A DNA stretch of 64,000 nt. It comes from Planktothrix tepida PCC 9214. Its GTDB lineage: Bacteria > Cyanobacteriota > Cyanobacteriia > Cyanobacteriales > Microcoleaceae. A program made the position numbers and the translations under genes. The DNA lies in assembly GCF_900009145.1 (NCBI RefSeq), contig NZ_LN889801.1:62001-126000 (forward strand), given 5' to 3'. Below are positions 37,583 through 46,472 of the stretch, one piece after another. Below the pieces are notes generated by a model that did not search any database, had not been told where the DNA came from, and saw only the letters and a list, made by a program, of their open reading frames with translations. Every line of letters begins with the position of its first letter. Position 1 is the first letter of the stretch.

Positions 37583-38071
37583 TTATTTTTGAACTTCGAT
37601 AATTTCTGTATCTCCAATTTCTTGATCATGAACCATTAACATTTCATGACCATTTCCTGTTAAACCCACTCGAATTTCATGGCGTCCTGGTGGCAATTCG
37701 GGGAGATAATACCAATTTCCATAAATTCGGGTTACTTTTTTGCCATTAATATAAAGATGAGCGTGTCCTTCTTGATAGGAACTCATGGCTTGATTGACAT
37801 TTTCAGGTGTTAATTTAAAATTCGTTAATTTTAACTCTAAATTCCATCCTTGACGGGCATCAGGATGGACAATTAAATCAACGGTTGGAATGGGTTGACC
37901 CGGAGGAATCGTCACGGTTTTATGATGACCAGAAGAGGAATGGTGCTGTTGTTCATCGGCTTGGACAGATAATAGACCCAATCCTGTAAAATGACTCAAA
38001 ACCATTCCCAATAGTAGAGAAAATCCCAGCACAACGTTTTTGTCTTTTCTCAGATTAAATTGCCAGTTCAT
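37583..38071 (-). CDS. His-rich secreted protein, probable PetR-regulated gene
   Basis: A 162-residue protein. The N-terminus has a positively charged start and a hydrophobic core (VVLGFSLLLGMVLSHFTGLGLLSVQADE) that suggests export. A His-rich segment follows (EQQHHSSSGHHKT), then a beta-rich domain (VDLIVHPDARQGWNLELKLTNF, GHAHLYINGKKVTRIYGNWYYLP, GRHEIRVGLTGNGHEMLMVHD). The domain resembles copper-trafficking beta-sandwich proteins only loosely. Its promoter carries the same 26-bp block as petJ, so it is probably copper-responsive. Binding of copper by the His residues is inference. Confidence 0.7.
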   Translation of the reverse strand: MNWQFNLRKDKNVVLGFSLLLGMVLSHFTGLGLLSVQADEQQHHSSSGHHKTVTIPPGQPIPTVDLIVHPDARQGWNLELKLTNFKLTPENVNQAMSSYQEGHAHLYINGKKVTRIYGNWYYLPELPPGRHEIRVGLTGNGHEMLMVHDQEIGDTEIIEVQK

Positions 38072-38143
38072 GAAATCAAGACCCTATATCAAGAAAGTGT
38101 TTTTCCTTTGTTCTGGTCTTGATTTCTCACCCTCATGTTATTC

Positions 38144-38169
38144 TTGTCAAAAGACAGTTTGTCAAACTT
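38144..38169. promoter_or_regulatory. putative PetR operator upstream of the His-rich protein gene
   Basis: A 26-nt block starts TTGTCAAAAGACAG and ends TGTCAAACTT. It is identical to 40127-40152 except for two bases. It contains GAC-AGTTT-GTC (38153-38163), matching GAC-N5-GTC, reported to my knowledge as the PetR recognition motif in Synechocystis. It lies 73-98 nt before the start codon. Confidence 0.65.
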
Positions 38170-38242
38170 ATAGGAAATTCAAAAATGTTAGCTAAAAATC
38201 CTTTATCGGGTAGCTAATCACTTTTTACTATCCTCTATTTTC

Positions 38243-38277
38243 TGTTCCCTGTTCCCTGTTCCCTGTTCCCTGTTCCC
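38243..38277. repeat. five tandem TGTTCCC heptamers
   Basis: Five perfect TGTTCCC units, downstream of the petP-like stop codon. They match the units at 3941-3961 and belong to the cyanobacterial short tandem heptamer class. Confidence 0.9.
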
Positions 38278-38289
38278 TCTTTCCTAAAT

Positions 38290-39135
38290 TTAAGAATAAT
38301 GAAAAGGAACTGTAATCCAAGGTAAACAAACCCAGAACAGTAACATCCACATCCACCATCCCCAGGTTAAAGTATCAGAATCTTCCGCTAAAATAGCATC
38401 GATTCGCTCTCCTAAACGACTACTCCGAATCGAACAACTAAACGATAAATTGCAATAAGTTGGAGATTTAAACGGAGCTTTGGCAAGATATAATAAAGAT
38501 TCTGCTAACACTAACGGATCGACTTTTTGGGTTGCATAACGGTCAGCCCGCATTTCTCTTAATAACAGTAATTCTTGCCATAGATTCTCTGTATTGGGTA
38601 GCCAAACTGTGAAAGTTTTTAACCAACCTAAAATACAAAACCAAAAGGTATCTCGATAGTTTAAATGAGCTTGTTCATGGGCAATAACGGCTTCTAAATG
38701 GAGGTCATCTAAGGTTTCTAATAATCCTCGACTCACCACTAATTCCGGTTGCCAAAACCCAACTTGAGCACTGTAGGGAAAATCATCTTGTAAAATTCGG
38801 GCTGTTTTTCCCATCACCACCTGTTGAGACAGACAATCAATTCGGTGTTGAGACTGACACAATTGACTCAGTAACTGAACCCCTGTGAACAGTCCCCAAG
38901 CGACAAACCCCACAGCTAGTAAATAACTAAACCAACTCGCTTGGAGTCCTAACATTTCCCCTTTTGTCCCCATCGACAACACCGCCAACGCCGTCATCAA
39001 CAATACTAACGGAGGACAAACAAATAAAAATAGAGATTTTTGCCAACGTTGATGCCAACTTCTTCCTTGAGGTAAAGGCATCACTCGTAAACCCAGCGCC
39101 ACTAAGAGTGCTAATAAAATAATCATTAAGTGCAT
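38290..39135 (-). CDS. petP: M56 (BlaR1-type) membrane metalloprotease, PetP-like
   Basis: A 281-residue membrane protein. Three or four N-terminal hydrophobic segments (MIILLALLVALGL, FLFVCPPLVLLMTALAVL, WFSYLLAVGFVAWGLFTGV) precede the zinc motif HEQAH (His153, Glu154, His157), and a final segment ends the protein (WWMWMLLFWVCLPWITVP). Family M56 proteases of the BlaR1 type cut a cognate BlaI repressor. In Synechocystis the PetP/PetR pair degrades or releases PetR in response to copper. Its ATG overlaps the petR stop by one nucleotide (TAATG), which implies translational coupling. There is no external penicillin-binding domain, against a beta-lactam role. Confidence 0.8.
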   Translation of the reverse strand: MHLMIILLALLVALGLRVMPLPQGRSWHQRWQKSLFLFVCPPLVLLMTALAVLSMGTKGEMLGLQASWFSYLLAVGFVAWGLFTGVQLLSQLCQSQHRIDCLSQQVVMGKTARILQDDFPYSAQVGFWQPELVVSRGLLETLDDLHLEAVIAHEQAHLNYRDTFWFCILGWLKTFTVWLPNTENLWQELLLLREMRADRYATQKVDPLVLAESLLYLAKAPFKSPTYCNLSFSCSIRSSRLGERIDAILAEDSDTLTWGWWMWMLLFWVCLPWITVPFHYS

Positions 39136-39557
39136 TATTGTTGTCCCTCCCGTTGACGACGAATGGCATCCAGACGTGAGGCAATGGCATCAATTTGTTC
39201 TAAACTTGCTGTATCCAAGCTATCGGCAAAAGAAGCCACTACATCAGGATTACCAATCGCTAAAAATCGATTTAAACGATCATAAGCCAAAATAGCCTGC
39301 GCTTGTTCACGGGTGACTAAAGATTGCCAATAAAAAGCACGTTCCTGTTTATTACAGGTTAACCAACCTTTATCGGTTAAACGGCGTAAAACTGTTGTGA
39401 CTGAAGTATAAGCTAATTCTCGATTAGGGTCAGCTAAAATTCGTTCATGAACATCTTTAACCGTGGCAATACCCAAGTCCCAAACGATTTCTAGGATTTC
39501 CGTTTCTAATGGGCCGAGAGACAGTTGGCGAGGACGATAATCTGGCAAAGGGGCCAT
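39135..39557 (-). CDS. petR: BlaI/MecI/CopY-family repressor, PetR-like
   Basis: A 140-residue winged-helix repressor. LGPLETEILEIVWDLGIATVKDVHERIL and YTSVTTVLRRLTDKGWLTCNKQ form the BlaI DNA-binding domain. The C-terminal half is helical for dimerisation (REQAQAILAYDRLNRFLAIG). The neighbours identify the role: petJ upstream on the same strand, a BlaR1-type protease translationally coupled downstream, and GAC-N5-GTC operators before petJ and the His-rich gene. In Synechocystis PetR represses petJ and supports petE under copper. petE itself is not in this window. No GAC-N5-GTC was seen upstream of petR itself. Confidence 0.82.
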   Translation of the reverse strand: MAPLPDYRPRQLSLGPLETEILEIVWDLGIATVKDVHERILADPNRELAYTSVTTVLRRLTDKGWLTCNKQERAFYWQSLVTREQAQAILAYDRLNRFLAIGNPDVVASFADSLDTASLEQIDAIASRLDAIRRQREGQQ

Positions 39558-39728
39558 AAGGAATTAAGAGAAATACAACTAATTCGTTAGTTTAGTGGAT
39601 GATTTGAACAGAAATCAAGGATTGGTGATGTTTCGACATGAAGATCTAATAAAGATACACCTCTCACCCTTTAATTGATCCAAGGGTTTGAGAGGTTTAA
39701 GGGTATTAAAATTTGGGATTAATTGATA

Positions 39729-40070
39729 TTACTTTGGCCAACCTTGATCGGCTTGAGACAACACATAAGTCGCAACATCAGCAATTTGTTCTGGTTTTAA
39801 ACGACCTTTGAAAGCTGGCATGGCATTTTTCCCGTTTGTAACTTGGGCTGTGATTGCCTCAATACTATACATTCCATATTTTTCGAGATCTGCTTTTTGT
39901 AAGGTATATTTAGCATTGACTAGATTTTTTCCACCAGCATGACAAGATGCACAATTTGCTGAAAATACTTTACCTCCATTTGCTACATCTCCAGCCAATG
40001 CACTAGGAACAACAATTAAAACAGCCACTGCAATCATTAACAAGGCTGAGATTAACTTCTTTTTCATCAC
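39729..40070 (-). CDS. petJ: cytochrome c6
   Basis: Soluble lumenal c-type cytochrome that carries electrons from cytochrome b6f to photosystem I when copper is too scarce for plastocyanin. It has 113 residues. The signal peptide [21 protein letters not shown] ends around ALAGD. The heme motif is CASCH, the sixth ligand Met lies in [11 protein letters not shown], and [10 protein letters not shown] is typical of the C-terminus. The petR-petP pair follows on the same strand 171 nt away. A GAC-N5-GTC operator lies 66-76 nt upstream of the start. Confidence 0.96.
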   Translation of the reverse strand: MMKKKLISALLMIAVAVLIVVPSALAGDVANGGKVFSANCASCHAGGKNLVNAKYTLQKADLEKYGMYSIEAITAQVTNGKNAMPAFKGRLKPEQIADVATYVLSQADQGWPK

Positions 40071-40126
40071 TATTCTCCTCTGAGGAAATTAAATCAATCC
40101 TTCTATCGTGCAAAACAGATTTCTGG

Positions 40127-40152
40127 TTGTCAAAAGACAGGCTGTCAAACTT
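40127..40152. promoter_or_regulatory. putative PetR operator upstream of petJ
   Basis: A 26-nt block nearly identical to 38144-38169, with GAC-AGGCT-GTC at 40136-40146. It lies 57-82 nt before the petJ start codon, suited for repression when copper is present. Confidence 0.7.
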
Positions 40153-40235
40153 CCAATTTAAAACCGTTTACATCTAGGCTGTGTAAGCTGCATACTACGG
40201 CACAAATAAATATTAAAAATTATTAATCAAATCGC

Positions 40236-42119
40236 TTAATCTGGAGTCGGAGAAATCTGTTTCATGACTTCAATATTAGCTGGCTTAATACTTGATTTTG
40301 CTTCTAAATCTTTAACTTGATTGGATTTTAGTTTGTCTAGCCAATTCACTAAAATCGTTTCGACATCATCAATAATCTGTTCTTTATTTAATTCTATGCG
40401 TAACTGATCTACAAACTTTTGAGTTAATTGTTTTTGTAACTGCATAGCTATAAAATCAGGGGGTTTATTTTTACCTTCCTCCAGAGATTTTTTAGGGTTT
40501 TCTGAAATAGCGATCGCAATTTTTTGGGCTACATTATTAGCAACTTGTTGGGGAAGATGACGAACACCTGGAATTTTATTTAACCCTTTATAAATGGGGG
40601 ATTTTTGGATGGATTGAGAAACTTGATAATGTACATAAGCTTCTAATTCAGGATGAATACTGGGTAAAACCTGAGTAATTGTAAGTTCAACAATCCGATT
40701 AGGAATTCCTGGGGGAACTTGTTGAGTCAGGTCTACAAAATCGAGGGCTTGATAGGAGGAAGCAGGATTACCGATTAAATTTTTAATCGCTCCTTTTTTC
40801 ACAAAAGATTGAACTTGATTAACGCCTTGATTGACCAAAACTTGAATTAATTCTTGAGCAAAACTATAGATAAATTTTAATTTTAGATAATCAATAGTAG
40901 GCTGTAATCTAGGAAAATTAGCTCGATTCAAGTGATAAACGGCTGAAATAAACCGCAAGAACAATAATTTAGGAATTAATAAAAACAAATAATACCATAA
41001 TTTTAAAATAGCTTCCCTTAATGTCAACTCCGGTTGACGACGACGAAGGGCATAGATCTCCATTAAAAATGTTAAAAAGAATAAGGTAATCCAAGGTAAA
41101 TCAATCAACCAAAATCGGTTAACAAATTCACCATCTATTCCTAAATGTCGAAAATAAAATAACTGCATTAACTCTTGCATTTCAGCTTCAAAAAATTGAA
41201 GTTCAGTTTCCCATCCATATTGTTCTAAGTTTTCAAGGCTCCAAAAAGTGTTAAACGCTTGTTTAGCGGATCGATCTGACCAAATTAACTCTGGGGCTAA
41301 AAAATTTAAGAGTTTAATTTGATATAAAAATTTTAAGGTGGGTGTCAGTCGAGTTGTAAATTGGGGATCTCGACCATAAATATGATCAATAATTCGATAT
41401 TTAATTTCCGTTAATTTCCCTAAATTAGGTTGTAATTGTAAGGGATAATTACGGTCAATCAGTTCTATGCTAATTTGACGAATTTCTTTCAATAAACTCT
41501 GAGATTTAGGGTGATTTAATCCGTTGTATTTTAAATTAACCTTTAATTCAGAAACTTTTCTTAAATAGTTTTGGCTAAGTCGATCCGGTTCAACCCCTTT
41601 AATCAGGTCATAGGTTAAACTAGGTTCATAAAAAATAATTAAAAATCGAATATTTTGATTAAAAAAAAGTAATTGCTTTTTCCAGGTTTTCTGATTAAAA
41701 TAAACAGGACTCCAAAACAATTCTAAGGCTTGCTGAAAATTATTAGCCTTGACCTGATTTTGAAAACGTTTTTGAATTTCAGCTAAGGTTCCAGATGAAT
41801 TAAGAACCGGAAAGGGAGGATTTTTAATGAATAGTTCTACACTGGATGTCTGAATCTGCTCTAAGGCTAGTTTAACTTGTTGAGATTCAATCCCAAATTG
41901 ATTAATCGTTTTTTCAAGTTGATCAATTTGTTGTAAATATTGATTTTGAGGCGTATTTTCAGATTGTTGTTGATGTTGATCTATTTTTAAATAATATTCC
42001 CGAAATTTTATGTAGCTTAAATCAAAAATAACTAAACAGAAATTAGCAGTGACAACTAGAGCTAGAATTCGAGCCGTGAGTAGGGATAAACCACTGGATG
42101 GAGAAGATGACAATCGCAT
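40236..42119 (-). CDS. large membrane-associated protein of unknown function
   Basis: A 627-residue protein. An N-terminal membrane helix (ARILALVVTANFCLVIFDLSY) precedes a long helical, Gln/Leu-rich region. A second hydrophobic pair follows (FWLIDLPWITLFFLTFLMEIYAL, LWYYLFLLIPKLLFLRFISAVY). The C-terminal third is soluble and helical (QVANNVAQKIAIAISENPKK, VETILVNWLDKLK). No enzymatic motif was recognised. It lies 18 nt downstream of the UPF0104-like gene on the same strand, so the two are probably one transcription unit. Confidence 0.65.
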   Translation of the reverse strand: MRLSSSPSSGLSLLTARILALVVTANFCLVIFDLSYIKFREYYLKIDQHQQQSENTPQNQYLQQIDQLEKTINQFGIESQQVKLALEQIQTSSVELFIKNPPFPVLNSSGTLAEIQKRFQNQVKANNFQQALELFWSPVYFNQKTWKKQLLFFNQNIRFLIIFYEPSLTYDLIKGVEPDRLSQNYLRKVSELKVNLKYNGLNHPKSQSLLKEIRQISIELIDRNYPLQLQPNLGKLTEIKYRIIDHIYGRDPQFTTRLTPTLKFLYQIKLLNFLAPELIWSDRSAKQAFNTFWSLENLEQYGWETELQFFEAEMQELMQLFYFRHLGIDGEFVNRFWLIDLPWITLFFLTFLMEIYALRRRQPELTLREAILKLWYYLFLLIPKLLFLRFISAVYHLNRANFPRLQPTIDYLKLKFIYSFAQELIQVLVNQGVNQVQSFVKKGAIKNLIGNPASSYQALDFVDLTQQVPPGIPNRIVELTITQVLPSIHPELEAYVHYQVSQSIQKSPIYKGLNKIPGVRHLPQQVANNVAQKIAIAISENPKKSLEEGKNKPPDFIAMQLQKQLTQKFVDQLRIELNKEQIIDDVETILVNWLDKLKSNQVKDLEAKSSIKPANIEVMKQISPTPD

Positions 42120-42137
42120 TATTAGAATCGCCTAGAA

Positions 42138-43100
42138 TCAATAAAATGAACGCTGTTTTTTAATTTCATGAATTCCCAGTAATAAGGTCGCTACAATTAA
42201 AGGAAGAAGATAGTAAATTGCGCGATAAGCCAATAAAGCTCCTAAAACCTCTGCTGGATTTGCTTCTGCGGAAACCAAGGTGAGAACAACGGTTTCAAAG
42301 ACACCTAAGCCCCCTGGAATACTACTAATCATACTAGCAGTCATTGCCAATAAATAGATACTAAAACAACTGAGATAGGAGGAAGTGCTCCCTGCTGGTA
42401 ATAATAAATATAAAACACCACCCGCAGCCCCCCAATCGAATAATGCAAAAGCGATTAAGGCTAAGGAAAGGCTAACAGTTGGAAAATTTAATTCCCAGTC
42501 TCCCAGTTTCAAGGGTTGATGATTGAAACTACTCCATAATAAATAAAGACTAATAGTGAGGAGAAAGATCATTCCGATGGGACGAACAGAGACAAAAGGT
42601 AAATCTAAAATACTAGGAATTTGTAAAGGGGTGATTAGAAAAACAAACCCACAAACACCAAATAATCCCAACCAAAATGTTAAGTTAGCGAAAGCAATCA
42701 CTTGAGCAATCACACCCGCAGGAACACGCCATCCTGAATAGATTCGATATCGAAGAGCACTGCCTGTTAATATGGATAATCCAATATTATTACTAATAGC
42801 ATAACTAATAAATGCACCGTAGGCAATTTTGCTATAATGCAGGGGGAAACCGATATAACTAAATGCTAAAACATCATAACCTGTTGTCATTAAATAACTA
42901 ATTAACATCAGGAAAATTGCACCTGATTGATGAGTTTTAGGAATATTCGATAAACTGCTTAAAACATCTTGAAGAGAATATCGTTCTAGCTTTTGACTAA
43001 TGGCCCAGATGGAAAGAGCAAATAGAAGAAAGCCAAGAAGAGAAGGCCAAATCTTACGCAGTCGATTCATCTCTGAATTTAACCATGAACTGGTGGACAT
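42138..43100 (-). CDS. UPF0104 / lysylphosphatidylglycerol synthase TM-domain family protein
   Basis: A 320-residue polytopic membrane protein with about eight hydrophobic segments. The family signatures are GAFISYAISNNIGLSILTGSALRYRIYS, which resembles the YbhN/MprF-flippase region, and IPGGLGVFETVVLTLV. In MprF the homologous domain flips aminoacylated lipids. Stand-alone members such as this have no synthase domain, and their substrate is unknown. It begins a probable two-gene unit with the 627-residue protein. Confidence 0.83.
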   Translation of the reverse strand: MSTSSWLNSEMNRLRKIWPSLLGFLLFALSIWAISQKLERYSLQDVLSSLSNIPKTHQSGAIFLMLISYLMTTGYDVLAFSYIGFPLHYSKIAYGAFISYAISNNIGLSILTGSALRYRIYSGWRVPAGVIAQVIAFANLTFWLGLFGVCGFVFLITPLQIPSILDLPFVSVRPIGMIFLLTISLYLLWSSFNHQPLKLGDWELNFPTVSLSLALIAFALFDWGAAGGVLYLLLPAGSTSSYLSCFSIYLLAMTASMISSIPGGLGVFETVVLTLVSAEANPAEVLGALLAYRAIYYLLPLIVATLLLGIHEIKKQRSFY

Positions 43101-43116
43101 TGATTCTTAACCTCAT

Positions 43117-43200
43117 GCTGGGGACAAGGGGACAAGGGGACGGGGGGACAAGGGGACAAGGGGACGGGGGGACAAGGGGACGGGAGAATGGGAGAGGGGG
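43117..43200. repeat. GGGGACAA tandem repeat tract
   Basis: The sequence GGGGACAA, varied to GGGGACGG, is repeated about eight times upstream of the UPF0104-like gene. It is a purine-only tract on the plus strand, G-rich enough for unusual structure. No gene lies in the 262-nt gap. Confidence 0.85.
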
Positions 43201-43362
43201 GGAGTAATAGTTAAGGGTTAATATGGCGATGCCTTTTGTAGATCAGGAGGTGAAATACCTAATACTAACGTTTCATACAGTTCGGTTTTTGGGTTGCCAT
43301 TTTTGAATGCCCTAGAGATCAATAGATAGTTTTGCTCTAGGGAGGGAATGAAAACCAAAAGA

Positions 43363-43773
43363 TTACTTAATTTGGGCTAAATAGTTTTGGAAGTCTTGAA
43401 CCCGTTGCTGAGTTACTTTTGTTAAGCAAGTGGTTAGGAATAAAGATTCTGCCGAACCTCCTAAAACTTCACTAGATTCAAAACGGCAGGTTTTGTCTCG
43501 GAATGAAATCCAAGCTCGTTGAGCTTCAATTAAGCGTTGTTTTCGTTCAGGTGACAGTTGACCGATTAGGGTTTGGTAATTTTGATTGAGCTTTTTATCC
43601 GCTAATACATATTGATCGGATGCACACTTTTTCATTTCTAAATTTGTTCCATTCGGATTACACTGAATATTTTGAGCAATCACAATTGGGACTGTTGCCC
43701 AACTTGGATCGACACCAAACAAAAAATTCACCATTAAAAGCAATAGAAAAAAACCGGGTAATAATCGTCGCAT
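43363..43773 (-). CDS. LprI-like (DUF1311) secreted protein
   Basis: A 136-residue exported protein. The signal peptide MRRLLPGFFLLLLMVNFLFG is clear, with processing likely after SWA or nearby. The mature part has the DUF1311 pattern: four Cys, EMKKCASDQYVLADKKLNQNYQTLI, and the QRAWISFRDKTCRFE phrase, ending with CLTKVTQQRVQDFQNYL. Family members include the lysozyme inhibitor LprI of mycobacteria. The role in cyanobacteria is unknown. It lies downstream of rodA on the same strand. Confidence 0.88.
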   Translation of the reverse strand: MRRLLPGFFLLLLMVNFLFGVDPSWATVPIVIAQNIQCNPNGTNLEMKKCASDQYVLADKKLNQNYQTLIGQLSPERKQRLIEAQRAWISFRDKTCRFESSEVLGGSAESLFLTTCLTKVTQQRVQDFQNYLAQIK

Positions 43774-43847
43774 ATTTTTTTAATAAACTCTGATTTAAGG
43801 ACAAAGAACATTAGATCTATTCAACAATCCCTTCCGGTTTAAATCCC

Positions 43848-45101
43848 TTAAAACTTAATACGCTGTCGGTGGTTGGCAACAGATTGGACAATGCCAATGG
43901 CAATCCAATTACTCAGTAAGGAAGACCGACCATAACTTAAAAACGGTAAGGGAATTCCAGTGACAGGTGCGATACCAATATTCATGCCAATATTAACAAA
44001 CACCTGAAACAACAGCATACATAGCACTCCAATCGTAATTAAAGACCCGAAGGAATCTTTAGCCGTTTGAGCAATAATGACTAAACGTAAACAGACAAAC
44101 CAAAATAGAGCTAATACAGCAATACAACCAATAAAACCCAATTCTTCCCCAACGGCTGAAAAAATAAAGTCTGTATGTTGTTCAGGAATAAAATTCAATT
44201 GAGTTTGAGTCCCTTGATACAGTCCCCGACCATACAATTGTCCTGCACCAATTGCAATTCGAGACTGAATTAAATGATAACCACTTCCTAACGGATCTTG
44301 CTCAGGATTTAAAAATCCAATCAGCCGCATTTTTTGATAGTCTTGCAGGACATTCCATAAAATATGGCTTAACTGTCCCGCTCCTAAATTCGCTAATAAA
44401 GCCAGAGGGCCTGTCAACCATCTCAAGGGAAGACTCCACCACCCCACAAAACCCATCAAGATCGCCCAAACAATTCCCACCGGGAGAGAAACATTAAATA
44501 CAATGGCTGTAATCACTGGAGACACCAGCAAAATTAACCACCCCGGATGAATATTGCCCCAATACATCATGCCAACGGTAATCGCACCAAACACTAAGGA
44601 AGTTCCTAAGTTCGGTTCAATAAAAACCAATCCCCAAGGAACCGCAGCAATTCCTAAAATCCGAACCATATCCCCTAAATTTGGCGTTTTTAACTCTTGA
44701 AGTAAAGCCGCCAAGGTAATAATAATTCCGACTTTGGCAAATTCTGAGGGTTGGACATGAAACCCCGCAATATTAATCCAGCGTTGCGCTCCTAATGCCG
44801 TTGTTCCAATGATTTGTACCGCAATCAAAGACAAATTGGTAACGCCATAAATCACCCATCTCCACTTAATCAGACGTTCATAACGACATCGAGAAAAAAT
44901 GAGAGCTAAGATTAAACCCACCCCTCCAGTTACCCAATGTTGCCACCAATCCGTTAACCCTTGGTTTAATTCCACACTGCGGATCATAATTCCCGCAAAC
45001 AAGGTGAGAGCAATGCAACTCGCCATTAACAACCAATCGACTTCAGCCCAAGCATAAAATCGTGAACTCCGGCGACTTCCCACTCGGATTTTTTGAAACA
45101 T
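43848..45101 (-). CDS. rodA: peptidoglycan glycosyltransferase RodA
   Basis: SEDS-family polymerase that builds lateral-wall peptidoglycan with a class B PBP in the inner membrane. It has 417 residues and about ten membrane segments. Motifs include GAQRWINIAGFHVQPSEFAK, PNLGTSLVF, RIAIGAGQLYGRG, IPEQHTDFIFSAVGEELGF and the C-terminal PVTGIPLPFLSYGRSSLL. The start MFQKIRVGSRRSS includes a basic N-terminus. It is the third gene of a close string with a TPR protein and a VOC protein. Confidence 0.94.
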   Translation of the reverse strand: MFQKIRVGSRRSSRFYAWAEVDWLLMASCIALTLFAGIMIRSVELNQGLTDWWQHWVTGGVGLILALIFSRCRYERLIKWRWVIYGVTNLSLIAVQIIGTTALGAQRWINIAGFHVQPSEFAKVGIIITLAALLQELKTPNLGDMVRILGIAAVPWGLVFIEPNLGTSLVFGAITVGMMYWGNIHPGWLILLVSPVITAIVFNVSLPVGIVWAILMGFVGWWSLPLRWLTGPLALLANLGAGQLSHILWNVLQDYQKMRLIGFLNPEQDPLGSGYHLIQSRIAIGAGQLYGRGLYQGTQTQLNFIPEQHTDFIFSAVGEELGFIGCIAVLALFWFVCLRLVIIAQTAKDSFGSLITIGVLCMLLFQVFVNIGMNIGIAPVTGIPLPFLSYGRSSLLSNWIAIGIVQSVANHRQRIKF

Positions 45102-45127
45102 AGTTTTTTAGTGCAACTTTTCTTAAC

Positions 45128-45481
45128 TCATTTATTGGGTTCATACAGGTATTCAAAGCCATTTCCGTCAGGATCACGACCATAAAAAGAGGCTGTACCA
45201 TCTCGATGTTCATGAATCGCCGTCACCGGAATTCCTTGGGCTTTTAACGCTTGATAGGCGCTTTCCATCTCACTGCGTTGATTAAACACAAAGCCAAAAT
45301 GGGGGCCTGCTTGGTCATAACCAGGACTCAGTAATGCTAATCCATCTTCACCTGCTTTTAAATAAGCCCAGTCCGCATCCTTCCAAACCAGATCCATGCC
45401 TAAGTTTTGATAAAACTGAGCGGATGAGTCAATATCGTTGACACAAATAGCAACATGGCCTAAACGTTTCAGGTTCATCAT
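45128..45481 (-). CDS. VOC-family (glyoxalase-like) protein
   Basis: A 117-residue single-module vicinal-oxygen-chelate protein. It has two beta-alpha-beta units: LGHVAICVNDIDSSAQFYQNLGM with a metal-ligand His, and GPHFGFVFNQRSEMESAYQALKAQGI, ending FYGRDPDGNGFEYLYEP with a likely Glu ligand. Metal and substrate cannot be fixed from sequence. It lies between the TPR gene (40-nt gap) and rodA (26-nt gap). Confidence 0.88.
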   Translation of the reverse strand: MMNLKRLGHVAICVNDIDSSAQFYQNLGMDLVWKDADWAYLKAGEDGLALLSPGYDQAGPHFGFVFNQRSEMESAYQALKAQGIPVTAIHEHRDGTASFYGRDPDGNGFEYLYEPNK

Positions 45482-45521
45482 GACAACAATTAACGTCTCT
45501 ATAACTTTCTATTGTAGGGAA

Positions 45522-46472
45522 TTAGTTACTAGATGCTGGAGCCGAGGGGCGGGGTTCAGGAACCTCCGTTGCGGGTGCTGATTCAGTTTGGGGTTGGGTT
45601 TCTAACGGTTTCGGCTCAGGGGGTTCACCCGACTTAGCAGGAGCCAGATTTCCTCCGGCTTGTTTTTGAATTTGATCTTTATAAACCGCCGGAGCTAAAT
45701 CAACCGCTTTAGCAAATAAAGGTTCAGCTTCTTCGGTATTTCCTTGTTGTTTTAAAACCAATGCTTTTGCATAAACAGGGCGGAAATCTTGGTCGTTATT
45801 TTTAATCGCTTCATCGTAAATCGCTAGGGCTTCATCATAGCGTTTATCTTCAGCATAAACCTGCCCTAAAATTAATTGTACCGACATTTCATCAATCGTA
45901 CCGGGTGCAGTTTGATTGACAGTCGCGGCAGATTTAAGCGTATCTTGTAATAATCCAATTGCCGCTTCAGGACGTTTTTGTTCTAAGAAAAGATTCACTA
46001 ACCCTTGTAAGGCTTGAATATCTCCAGGTTGACTCGCTAAAATTGTGCGATAGGTTTGAGCCGCGCCTTCTTGATCTCCAGTATAGGCTTTAGCCTGTGC
46101 TAAAAGAACACTGTAACGTGTATCTTCAGGGTGTTTTTTTGACAGTTTCTCTAAAGGTTCAATCACATCTTTAATCTCCGCTTGCTTAAAGCGAATAAGC
46201 TCTAATTTAGCTTGCAATAAACCCTTCAAAGCCGTTTCATTATCTGGTTCTCGCTGCAATACTAACTCATAACCACGAGCTTGTGCTTGTAAATCGGATT
46301 GTTTACCCGTTGGAGTTGATTGCGTGGGTGTTGGAGCAGGTTGTCGTTTGGACTGATTGTTTTCCACAATCCCACTAATCAGTGGCCCCATAGAAAATCC
46401 CACAAAGGCGATTACAGCTAACACTAAAACTACACCAATAAACCCACGACGTTTATCTACCATGAAACTCAA
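45522..46472 (-). CDS. membrane-anchored TPR protein
   Basis: A 316-residue protein. A single N-terminal helix (GFIGVVLVLAVIAFVGFSMG) anchors it, probably with a lumenal or periplasmic C-terminus. At least four tetratricopeptide repeats follow (ALKGLLQAKLEL, DTRYSVLLAQAKAYTGDQEGAAQTY, DIQALQGLVNLFLEQKRPEAAIGLL, YDEALAIYDEAIKNNDQD). A Pro/Glu-rich tail of about 40 residues ends it. It is the first gene of the string leading to rodA, so an assembly role in the envelope is conceivable but unproven. Confidence 0.8.
   Translation of the reverse strand: MSFMVDKRRGFIGVVLVLAVIAFVGFSMGPLISGIVENNQSKRQPAPTPTQSTPTGKQSDLQAQARGYELVLQREPDNETALKGLLQAKLELIRFKQAEIKDVIEPLEKLSKKHPEDTRYSVLLAQAKAYTGDQEGAAQTYRTILASQPGDIQALQGLVNLFLEQKRPEAAIGLLQDTLKSAATVNQTAPGTIDEMSVQLILGQVYAEDKRYDEALAIYDEAIKNNDQDFRPVYAKALVLKQQGNTEEAEPLFAKAVDLAPAVYKDQIQKQAGGNLAPAKSGEPPEPKPLETQPQTESAPATEVPEPRPSAPASSN

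Noticed and set aside
38290-39557. Beta-lactam resistance regulators BlaI/BlaR1
   Set aside because: The protease has no penicillin-binding sensor domain, and the genes sit with petJ and GAC-N5-GTC operators, which fits a copper switch.
43117-43200. G-rich repeat tract as a CRISPR or origin
   Set aside because: The unit is only 8 nt, with no spacers, no DnaA boxes and no dnaA or dnaN nearby.
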